Positions 1 through 5,128 of a stretch of 5,893 nt of DNA are shown here, piece after piece. The notes beneath the pieces are model-generated. The model was not told the origin of the DNA. It saw nothing but the letters and a program-made list of their open reading frames with translations, and searched no databases. The stretch is taken from the NCBI GenBank assembly GCA_015069525.1, contig SVIK01000081.1, positions 1 to 5,893 of the forward strand. Direction: 5' to 3'. The DNA is from Clostridiales bacterium (GTDB lineage: Bacteria; Bacillota; Clostridia; Christensenellales; Borkfalkiaceae). Position numbers and translations under genes: made by a program. The stretch's first letter is position 1. Every line of letters starts with the position of its first letter.

Positions 1-476
1 CAATCCAACCCAAAGTACGAGCAAGCCATGGAAAGCGCCGTGCCCCATTGACCTGCGCCCGTTTCCGTCGTCACGCCTTTCAAGCCTTGTCGCTTGGCGT
101 AATACGCTTGGGCAATAGCTGAGTTGAGTTTGTGCGAACCGCTCGTATTATTCCCTTCAAATTTATAATAAATATGTGCGGGTGTGTCGAGTTTTTTCTC
201 TAAACAATAGGCGCGCACGAGGGGAGCGGGACGGTACATTTTATAAAAATCCCGAATTTCTTGGGGAATTTCAATCAGTTTCGTCGTGTCGTCGAGTTCT
301 TGCCGTGCAAGCTCTTCACAAAAAACCTTGGAAAGCGCTTCTTGCGTTATGGGCTTCATGGTGGCAGAATCGAGCAAGGGGGCGGGCTTTTTATCCATAT
401 ACGCGCGGAGGTTCATCCACGCTTTGGGGAGCTCGTCTTCTTCTAAATATATTTTATAAGGAATTTCTTTTTGCAT
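1..476 (-). CDS. trpB: Tryptophan synthase beta chain, TrpB2 type (partial, C-terminus beyond the left edge)
   Basis: PLP enzyme that condenses indole with L-serine to make tryptophan in the cytoplasm. The first 158 residues are present; the family is usually about 430-450, so about two thirds is missing off the edge. After an extended N-terminus, typical of the TrpB2 subfamily, there is the substrate-entry motif RPAPLVRAYCLE (82-93), then IYYKFEGNNTSGSHKLN with the Schiff-base lysine K116, then TETGAGQWG with the catalytic glutamate E138. The K-to-E distance of 22 residues equals that in classical TrpB (K87/E109), and QWG instead of QHG favours TrpB2. The start ATG (474-476) follows AAAGGAG at 486-492 with a 9-nt gap. 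No trpA is visible, but the downstream side is outside the window. The Trp-specific T-box upstream (806-1094) strongly supports a tryptophan role. A related TrpB-like PLP enzyme with another indole or serine reaction cannot be excluded. Confidence 0.93.
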   Translation of the reverse strand, partial: MQKEIPYKIYLEEDELPKAWMNLRAYMDKKPAPLLDSATMKPITQEALSKVFCEELARQELDDTTKLIEIPQEIRDFYKMYRPAPLVRAYCLEKKLDTPAHIYYKFEGNNTSGSHKLNSAIAQAYYAKRQGLKGVTTETGAGQWGTALSMACSYFGLD

Positions 477-485
477 AGTGCAGTT

Positions 486-492
486 CTCCTTT
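486..492 (-). promoter_or_regulatory. Ribosome binding site of trpB
   Basis: AAAGGAG on the minus strand lies 9 nt before the ATG at 474-476. It fixes the start of the tryptophan synthase gene. The remaining sequence between it and the repeat array (493-580) shows no further gene or obvious promoter. Confidence 0.8.
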
Positions 493-580
493 GGTTGTTT
501 AAGTGCGTATTTGTTTTTTATGAGATGCTTCGATTTCGTTCCCTATGACGAGAGGATAGCGCTTCGTTTGGTGACGAATT

Positions 581-805
581 GCTACATAGAAGCGATAACA
601 GCGGAGGTACTCCGCAAAGCCAAAAATAGGGAACGATAACCTTACATATAAGCGATAACAAAAGATAGAAAGATTTGACAGCGGAGGCACTCCGTTAGAA
701 AGATTTGCCCGCGGAGGCACTCCGCAAAGCTAAAAACAGGGAACGATGACCTTACATAGAAGCGATAACAAAAGATAGAAAGATTTGGATGCGGTGTCAC
801 ACCGC
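581..805. repeat. Array of short palindromic repeats between the T-box terminator and trpB
   Basis: Four copies of a 15-bp palindrome occur: 601-615 (GCGGAGGTACTCCGC), 681-695 (last base changed), 711-725 (GCGGAGGCACTCCGC) and 791-805 (GCGGTGTCACACCGC). Between them are shared units: TACATA(G/T)AAGCGATAACA at 583-600, 643-660 and 753-770, and AGAAAGATTTG at 667-677, 697-707 and 777-787. Segment 601-677 recurs as 711-787 with 5 mismatches in 77 (period 110). Segment 666-695 recurs in tandem as 696-725 with 3 mismatches in 30. The last palindrome carries paired A-to-T and T-to-A changes that keep the stem. The array lies inside the 5' untranslated region of trpB. It resembles REP or MITE-like non-coding repeats, but I do not recognise a named family. 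Open frames across it are accidental. Confidence 0.88.
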
Positions 806-843
806 AAAAAAGCCCGAAGGGCGGAATTGTTCCGCGCTTCGGG
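806..843 (-). terminator. Intrinsic terminator of the Trp T-box leader
   Basis: On the minus strand a GC-rich hairpin has arms CCCGAAG...CGGAA and TTCCG...CTTCGGG around a short CAA loop. It is followed at once by CTTTTTT, the U-run of a Rho-independent terminator. Its 5' arm is a few bases downstream of the T-box sequence, as needed for the mutually exclusive antiterminator. With little uncharged tRNA-Trp it should stop transcription before trpB. Confidence 0.92.
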
Positions 844-1094
844 ACGATAATTCTACCGTGGTGCCACCCAAACTTGACCTTTTGTAAGTCCACTTTCGTC
901 GCGTACGAACATACGCTCCGCGCTGTCACGGGCACGCCCCGTCGATTGCTACTGACGGAAAAATTTTTCCGCGTTCGTTCGCCCTCGTAAGTCCATTCCC
1001 GTTCGCTCGCCGTATTGCATTTCACCAATCGCAACTCTCTTTGCCGTTCGAAATCGAAGGTACTATTCTTATTCATCGGTTTGTCTATGAAATT
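806..1094 (-). promoter_or_regulatory. T-box leader RNA specific for tRNA-Trp, controlling trpB
   Basis: A cis-acting RNA that senses uncharged tRNA. Stem I lies at about 987-1075. It has the 5' loop-E bases AGTA (1061-1064), AGAGAG followed by a distal loop GATTGGTGAAA (AG-bulge and GGUG features, about 1020-1040), and on the 3' side GAA followed by the specifier TGG (993-995), the tryptophan codon. TAAG (1068-1071) can pair with CTTA (988-991) below the specifier loop. The conserved T-box TGGGTGGCACCACGG is at 856-870. Its tRNA-end-pairing bases TGGC (863-866) complement GCCA, fitting the G discriminator of bacterial tRNA-Trp. A 16-bp palindrome at 956-971 and small hairpins at about 901-916 and 929-943 lie in the linker region. 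The terminator follows at 806-843. The 5' end is inferred from the promoter at 1101-1129. Confidence 0.93.
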
Positions 1095-1100
1095 GTCTAT

Positions 1101-1129
1101 ATCTTAACACTTTTTCTATCAGCTGTCAA
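1101..1129 (-). promoter_or_regulatory. Sigma-A-type promoter of the T-box/trpB transcript
   Basis: On the minus strand a perfect -35 TTGACA (1124-1129) is separated by exactly 17 bp from a -10 TAAGAT (1101-1106, 4 of 6 consensus). Transcription would begin near 1094, just before the T-box stem I. The promoter sits about 30 bp past the stop of the upstream yfcE-like gene, so trpB has its own start site. Confidence 0.85.
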
Positions 1130-1157
1130 GCGTTTATACGGCGTAAAGGGGATTTTC

Positions 1158-1709
1158 TTACAATTTGACGCAATCGAAAATACCGCCCGTTTCCAAATCC
1201 TTCCAAACAAGCTCGCCGTTTTCATACACGATATACGAGTGGGGCGTGCCTTCCTTGGGAAGGGATACCGAACCGCAATTTGCGTACGTCGCGCCGTTTG
1301 CAAGCGTTTCCGCCCTCGGGGCGTGGAAATGCCCGTTTAAAAGCGCGTCACCCTTTTTAAGAAGCGGGGGATTTTCCGCGTTGAACAAATGCCCGTGCGT
1401 CGCAAAAAGCGTATGCTCTCCGTCCGTGATAAGCGCGTAATCCGCCATTATCGGGAAATCGAGCACCATTTGGTCTACTTCGCTATCGCAGTTTCCACGG
1501 ATAGCCGTGATTTTGTCGGCGTGTTTATTGAGCATGTCGAAAACTTTTCTCGGTTCGTACCCAGTAGGGAAATCGTTGCGAGGACCGTGATAAAGTAAAT
1601 CGCCCAAAAGTAGCAATTTATCTGCGTTTTCTGCCTCGAAGGCTTGCAACAACTGCTCGCACCAATACGCGGAGCCGTGCACGTCGGAGGCAATAATGAT
1701 TTTTTGCAT
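1158..1709 (-). CDS. yfcE: YfcE-family metallophosphodiesterase
   Basis: A 183-residue calcineurin-like metallophosphoesterase, about the length of E. coli YfcE (184), which it resembles throughout, for example HGPRND, the GYEP/KV region and RGNCDSEVDQM. The family binds two metal ions, often manganese, and hydrolyses phosphodiester model substrates; the physiological substrate is not settled. All ligand motifs are visible: D9-x-H11, GD with D37, GNCD with N73, HGH with H105, and GHFH with H127 and H129. There is no signal peptide, so it is cytoplasmic. The ATG is 13 bp after the stop of the dehydrogenase gene, with only a weak TAGG as ribosome binding site, so it is probably co-transcribed and perhaps translationally coupled with that gene. 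No terminator is seen between its stop and the T-box promoter. Confidence 0.92.
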   Translation of the reverse strand: MQKIIIASDVHGSAYWCEQLLQAFEAENADKLLLLGDLLYHGPRNDFPTGYEPRKVFDMLNKHADKITAIRGNCDSEVDQMVLDFPIMADYALITDGEHTLFATHGHLFNAENPPLLKKGDALLNGHFHAPRAETLANGATYANCGSVSLPKEGTPHSYIVYENGELVWKDLETGGIFDCVKL

Positions 1710-1722
1710 AAATAACCTATTA

Positions 1723-2721
1723 TTAGAAAATGAATTTGATTACGTCCATTTGCTCGGGTAAGTTCGCACCGCTTTCAATCATGTGCGCGTACTTTTCCAT
1801 GAGCTTGGGAAGTTCCGATTCCTGAAAGCTGAAATAGGGGAATTCCGCATAGTTCACCGCTTTGTTGGCAAGAAGATTGATTGCCGTGGAGACGAATTCC
1901 CTACTTTCCGTAATCCCTTTAATCGTCACGTTGTTCTTCAACGCGTATTCTAAATTCACGTGTAAGCTTCTATACGTGGGGGCGCAGAAGGAAACGTACG
2001 CGTCCCGTTTTACAAGCGGGAATAATACGGAGGGTTCGCTACGGTTGACGTAAGCAAGGTATACTGCGCCGTCCGCGAGCTTTCCGCCCGTGGCGTTCAT
2101 GACGTTTTCTTTGAGCGAATCGTCGTTGGGGAAGGTGTAATAAATACCGCTCTTCTTGGCGCGGGCAAGGCGTTCTGCATTATTGTCCGCAAGGATGGGC
2201 ACGGCACGGTGATAGATGAGGATTTGACAAAGAACGTTGGCGTACAAGCCACCGCCAAGTACCAAAATACGTTGCCCTACGTCTACTTGCATTTCGTCGA
2301 CTACGCGCTCTGCAAGCGCAATAGCGTCGATAAGAAACGCCGCTTCGTCCGATACGGAGGGGGGAAGGGGATATACGTCGTCGATGCCCGCAAGGACAAA
2401 GTCCCGATAAAATCCGTCCGTCGTTTCCCCTGCAACGCGTAAGCCGTCAAGGGCAAGCTCGTCTTCCGTGACGCCTGCAAGATAGACGCGTTCGCCTTTT
2501 TTAATAAAGGAATCTGCGCCCGCTTCCGTCACTTGGCCAATGGCAAATCTACCCGGGATAAAGGGTGATTTCGTCTTGATTGCACCCGTATAGACGGCTA
2601 CGTCCGATTCCGTGAGGAGTGCCTTGGTGATTTTGACCTTGACTTTGTCCGATTCTAACTTCAAATCGGGCGAGGTGACGTGTTGAAGGTTGTGAGGATA
2701 GGCAAGTTGCCATGCTTTCAT
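1723..2721 (-). CDS. Medium-chain dehydrogenase/reductase family protein lacking zinc ligands
   Basis: A 332-residue protein with the alcohol-dehydrogenase layout: a GroES-like N-terminal domain (about 1-130) and a Rossmann domain (about 145-285). VLGGGLYAN (154-162) is a degenerate glycine-rich dinucleotide loop, and D179 at the end of the next strand suggests NAD(H) rather than NADP(H). The usual catalytic zinc cysteine of the CGSD motif aligns with T37 (LLTESD), and the GHE zinc site aligns with G57-R58-F59. The four-cysteine structural zinc lobe is absent. It is therefore probably a zinc-independent reductase or a binding protein; the substrate is unknown. I chose the ATG at 2719-2721 because AAGGAA lies 8 nt upstream and the family N-terminus MKAW begins there. 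The longer frame back to 2808 would start inside the promoter. It is first in a two-gene unit with the YfcE-like gene. Confidence 0.87.
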   Translation of the reverse strand: MKAWQLAYPHNLQHVTSPDLKLESDKVKVKITKALLTESDVAVYTGAIKTKSPFIPGRFAIGQVTEAGADSFIKKGERVYLAGVTEDELALDGLRVAGETTDGFYRDFVLAGIDDVYPLPPSVSDEAAFLIDAIALAERVVDEMQVDVGQRILVLGGGLYANVLCQILIYHRAVPILADNNAERLARAKKSGIYYTFPNDDSLKENVMNATGGKLADGAVYLAYVNRSEPSVLFPLVKRDAYVSFCAPTYRSLHVNLEYALKNNVTIKGITESREFVSTAINLLANKAVNYAEFPYFSFQESELPKLMEKYAHMIESGANLPEQMDVIKFIF

Positions 2722-2790
2722 AAGAGCTGTTCCTTTTTTGCCGTGCCTTGGAATTGAATACGCTTTTTCGTATTCTACACGAATAAGATA

Positions 2791-2819
2791 AGTATAACGC
2801 ATTTTCAATAAATTTGCAA
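2791..2819 (-). promoter_or_regulatory. Promoter of the dehydrogenase - yfcE unit
   Basis: On the minus strand -35 TTGCAA (2814-2819) and -10 TATACT (2791-2796, 5 of 6 consensus) are separated by 17 bp. This leaves a leader of about 60 nt before the ATG at 2721. It is back to back with the rpmE promoter; the two -35 elements are 29 bp apart. Confidence 0.72.
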
Positions 2820-2848
2820 GTATTTTTTATAAATTGGGACAAAAACAG

Positions 2849-2877
2849 TTGACGAGGATAAAAAAAAGCGGTATAAT
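2849..2877 (+). promoter_or_regulatory. Strong promoter of rpmE
   Basis: -35 TTGACG (2849-2854, 5 of 6) and a perfect -10 TATAAT (2872-2877) are separated by 17 bp with an A-rich spacer. The start site should be near 2884, giving a leader of under 40 nt. A near-consensus promoter suits an abundant ribosomal protein. Confidence 0.88.
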
Positions 2878-2921
2878 TGGTAAGCATTGTAATGAAAAAT
2901 AACGACAGCGAGGTGAAATAT

Positions 2922-3125
2922 ATGAAAGCGGACATTCATCCTAACTATCACGAAGTCACGGTGACCTGTGCTTGCGGGGCTACCTTTAAGACCGGCACGA
3001 CGAAAGATTGCGAAGTGTTGAAAGTGGATATCTGCAGCAACTGTCACCCTTTCTTCACGGGTAAACAGAAGTTGGTTGATACCGGTGGACGTATCGATAA
3101 GTTCAAGAAGAGATACGGTATGTAA
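2922..3125 (+). CDS. rpmE: 50S ribosomal protein L31, zinc-ribbon (C+) type
   Basis: A 67-residue protein of normal L31 length, located on the large subunit where it bridges to the small subunit. The N-terminus MKADIHPNYHEV and the C-terminal GGRIDKFKKRYG block are typical. The zinc-binding cysteines are present as C16-x-C18 and C38-x-x-C41, so this is the zinc-containing paralogue rather than the cysteine-free form expressed in zinc starvation. GAGGTG at 2910-2915 precedes the ATG by 6 nt. An in-frame upstream ATG is not used, because it lies near the transcription start and adds residues foreign to L31. The gene is monocistronic between its own promoter and a strong terminator, and it heads the conserved cluster with DUF1385, prmC and prfA. 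Confidence 0.97.
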   Translation: MKADIHPNYHEVTVTCACGATFKTGTTKDCEVLKVDICSNCHPFFTGKQKLVDTGGRIDKFKKRYGM

Positions 3126-3132
3126 AAAAAGC

Positions 3133-3170
3133 AAGGGCTTTAAGACGTCACACTGTCTTAAAGCCTTTTT
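3133..3170 (+). terminator. Intrinsic terminator after rpmE
   Basis: A perfect 11-bp stem, GGCTTTAAGAC (3136-3146) with GTCTTAAAGCC (3155-3165), encloses an 8-nt loop and is followed by TTTTT. It lies 8 bases after the rpmE stop and should separate rpmE transcription from the downstream fusion gene. An A-run at 3124-3130 gives it a possible weaker activity on the opposite strand. Confidence 0.93.
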
Positions 3171-3186
3171 ACTTTTCTATTCCTTA

Positions 3187-3218
3187 CGCGATTATTTGAC
3201 TTTGAAAAGCCAATCGCG
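3187..3218. repeat. Inverted repeat upstream of the DUF1385-PrmC gene
   Basis: CGCGATT (3187-3193) and AATCGCG (3212-3218) form a perfect 7-bp inverted repeat with an 18-bp centre. The centre holds TTGACT (3196-3201), a possible -35 element. No good -10 sits 16-18 bp after it; TGTGAT at 3221-3226 is the best and is at 19 bp. The stretch 3171-3278 must hold the promoter of the downstream operon if the rpmE terminator is efficient. The repeat could be an operator or an mRNA hairpin. Confidence 0.4.
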
Positions 3219-3278
3219 CTTGTGATACCGCCTTTATTTAAATTTCTATGCAAAAAATTGCATTGTTGGGACGAGGAT

Positions 3279-5117
3279 ATGAAAGAAAAAACAAAAAAAC
3301 AAAATAAAGCCTCTATCGGCGGGCAAGCCGTGATAGAAGGGGTTATGATGCGCGGAAAGAGGGTTATGGCTACTGCCGTGCGCGACCCCGAAGGGAAAAT
3401 ACAAATCGAATCGGAAAGGCTTGATACGGAAAAGCAAAAGAAAATTTCCCGTATGCCCTTTTTGCGCGGGATTGTGAGCTTCGTTTCTTCCTTGAAAGAC
3501 GGCAACCGCGTTTTGATGCGTAGCGCGGACGTGGCTTCGGGCGACGACGAGCAACCGACGAAGGCGGAACAATGGCTCCGTGAAAAGCATAAAATTCATT
3601 TGGGAGATATCCTTAACTGGGTTTCTATCGTGCTGGGAATCGGGCTTGCAATCGTAATCTTTATTTGGTTGCCACAATGGTTGACGGGCTTTTTGCCAAA
3701 ACATATTTTCGATAAAACGAGCGTGGGTTTGGAAGGGCTTTGGTTTAACCTTACCGAGGGCGGTATCCGTTTGGGGATATTTATCCTATATATTTTGGTG
3801 ATGTCGCTGATACCTTCGCTTAGACGAGTGTTTATGTGCCACGGTGCGGAGCATAAAACCATTTCTTGCTTTGAAAAAGGTGAGGAGTTGACGGTGGAAA
3901 ACGTAAAAAAATGCTCGCGCGTGCACGATAGATGTGGGACGACTTTCTTGTTCCTCGTTATGATTGTTTCTATCCTCGTTTTCTCGCTTGCAAACGTAGC
4001 GGTGGCAAGATGGCTGTATACCGATAACAATAAAGTAAACGGGTTGATTAGAATTGTATTCAAGCTTTTGATGCTCCCTATCGTGGCGGGCGTTTCGTAC
4101 GAGATTTTGCGCTTGCTTTCCAAGACGAAAAATAAATTCTTCCTCATTTTCAAGGCGCCTGGGCTCTTGTTGCAAAGGTTGACGACGAAAGAGCCTGAGG
4201 ACGGCATGATTGAGTGCGCGATTACCGCCTTTAATACCGTGATGGAAATGGAAGCGAATCCCGAAATACCTGAAAGAGTGTTCGCTACCGCGGGAAAAAT
4301 GAGCTTGCTTTTGAAAAATACTAAAAAACGTTTTGCTACGGCTGGCATTGAGGAGGATGAGGCAGAGTGGATTTTTGCACTCACTCTCAACATGCCTAAA
4401 AGCTCCGTGGGGACGGAGGAATATATACTCCGCACCGCCGAAGCGAAAAAGATTATCGCAATCGTGGACGAGCGTTTGACGGGCAGACCGCTTTGGTATA
4501 TTATCGGCGACGCTGATTTTTACGGCTATAAAATAAAAGTGGACGAGAGGGTGCTTATCCCCCGTCCTGAAACGGAGGAGCTTGCTTCCCTCGTTATCGG
4601 GGCGGTGGAGGACGGACAAAGCGTTCTCGATTTGTGCACGGGGAGCGGTGCGATAGCTATCGCCGTGTATAACGAATTGAAAAAACAGGGCAAAAACGTG
4701 AAGATGACGGCGGTGGATATTAGCGAAGACGCGCTGACGCTCGCCAAAGAAAACGCTGAAAATAACGGCGCGGATATTACGTTCGTGCGTTCCGATTTGT
4801 TTAAAAGGCTTCGTGGAAGGTTTGACGTTATCGTTTCCAACCCGCCCTATATTCCTACTGCGGAAATAGACAAGTTGCAAACGGAAGTGCGCGATTTCGA
4901 GCCTCGTCTTGCCTTGGATGGGGGCGCGGACGGATTGGAAATTTATCGCAAAATCGCGGGGGAAGCTTCCAAGTATCTCAACCGTGAAGGGACGTTGATT
5001 ATGGAAGTGGGCGAGGGCGAAGCGGAAGCGGTTGTGAGAATGTTCAAAAACGCGTCCTATTCCATGATTATCAAAGATTTTAACGGCGTGAACAGATACG
5101 TGAAAGTCGTTATGTGA
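3279..5117 (+). CDS. prmC: DUF1385 (YqhQ-like) membrane protein fused to PrmC, release factor glutamine methyltransferase
   Basis: One uninterrupted 612-residue frame. Residues 1 to about 325 are a complete DUF1385 protein: GGQAVIEGVMMRG at 14-26, predicted membrane helices at about 112-131, 163-181, 222-243 and 256-278, HGAEHK at 188-193, and C212/R214/H216 with RCGT 218-221 between helices 2 and 3. Its function is not firmly known. Residues from about 340 are a complete PrmC: helical N-terminal domain, GRPLWYIIG and the LIPRPETEEL block, SAM-binding DLCTGSG (451-457), and catalytic NPPY (521-524), which positions the target glutamine. PrmC N5-methylates the GGQ glutamine of release factors with S-adenosylmethionine. 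Four helices imply that both ends are cytoplasmic, so the enzyme would be membrane-tethered. I chose ATG 3279 by family N-terminus; GAGG lies only 2 nt before it, and GGGA 7 nt before. The target gene prfA follows after 11 bp. Confidence 0.9.
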   Translation: MKEKTKKQNKASIGGQAVIEGVMMRGKRVMATAVRDPEGKIQIESERLDTEKQKKISRMPFLRGIVSFVSSLKDGNRVLMRSADVASGDDEQPTKAEQWLREKHKIHLGDILNWVSIVLGIGLAIVIFIWLPQWLTGFLPKHIFDKTSVGLEGLWFNLTEGGIRLGIFILYILVMSLIPSLRRVFMCHGAEHKTISCFEKGEELTVENVKKCSRVHDRCGTTFLFLVMIVSILVFSLANVAVARWLYTDNNKVNGLIRIVFKLLMLPIVAGVSYEILRLLSKTKNKFFLIFKAPGLLLQRLTTKEPEDGMIECAITAFNTVMEMEANPEIPERVFATAGKMSLLLKNTKKRFATAGIEEDEAEWIFALTLNMPKSSVGTEEYILRTAEAKKIIAIVDERLTGRPLWYIIGDADFYGYKIKVDERVLIPRPETEELASLVIGAVEDGQSVLDLCTGSGAIAIAVYNELKKQGKNVKMTAVDISEDALTLAKENAENNGADITFVRSDLFKRLRGRFDVIVSNPPYIPTAEIDKLQTEVRDFEPRLALDGGADGLEIYRKIAGEASKYLNREGTLIMEVGEGEAEAVVRMFKNASYSMIIKDFNGVNRYVKVVM

Positions 5118-5128
5118 GCGGGGGAGCT

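Noticed and set aside
176..478. Plus-strand open frames opposite trpB
   Set aside because: They are shadows of the clearly recognisable tryptophan synthase frame on the minus strand.
581..805. Possible CRISPR array
   Set aside because: The repeats are 15-bp palindromes with partly shared, not unique, spacers of irregular length, and no cas gene is present.
956..971. Perfect 16-bp palindrome CGGAAAAATTTTTCCG as a protein operator
   Set aside because: It lies inside the T-box leader, about 120 bp downstream of the transcription start, where a hairpin between stem I and the antiterminator is the simpler explanation.
642..1076. Minus-strand open frame of 144 codons, and the overlapping 499-720 frame
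   Set aside because: They run through the T-box leader, its terminator and the palindromic repeats. The translated sequence is just repeat units and no ribosome binding site or protein family is apparent.
2722..2808. Extended start of the dehydrogenase at 2808
   Set aside because: It would overlap the -10 at 2791-2796, and the added residues are not part of the family. The ATG at 2721 has a good ribosome binding site.
3222..3278. GTG start giving a 19-residue longer DUF1385-PrmC protein
   Set aside because: There is no ribosome binding site before the GTG, the extra residues are not typical of DUF1385, and ATG 3279 fits the family N-terminus.
3786..4880. Long minus-strand frame (364 codons) opposite the PrmC fusion
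   Set aside because: Its composition is that of an antisense shadow with no recognisable domain, and the plus-strand frame has all expected motifs.
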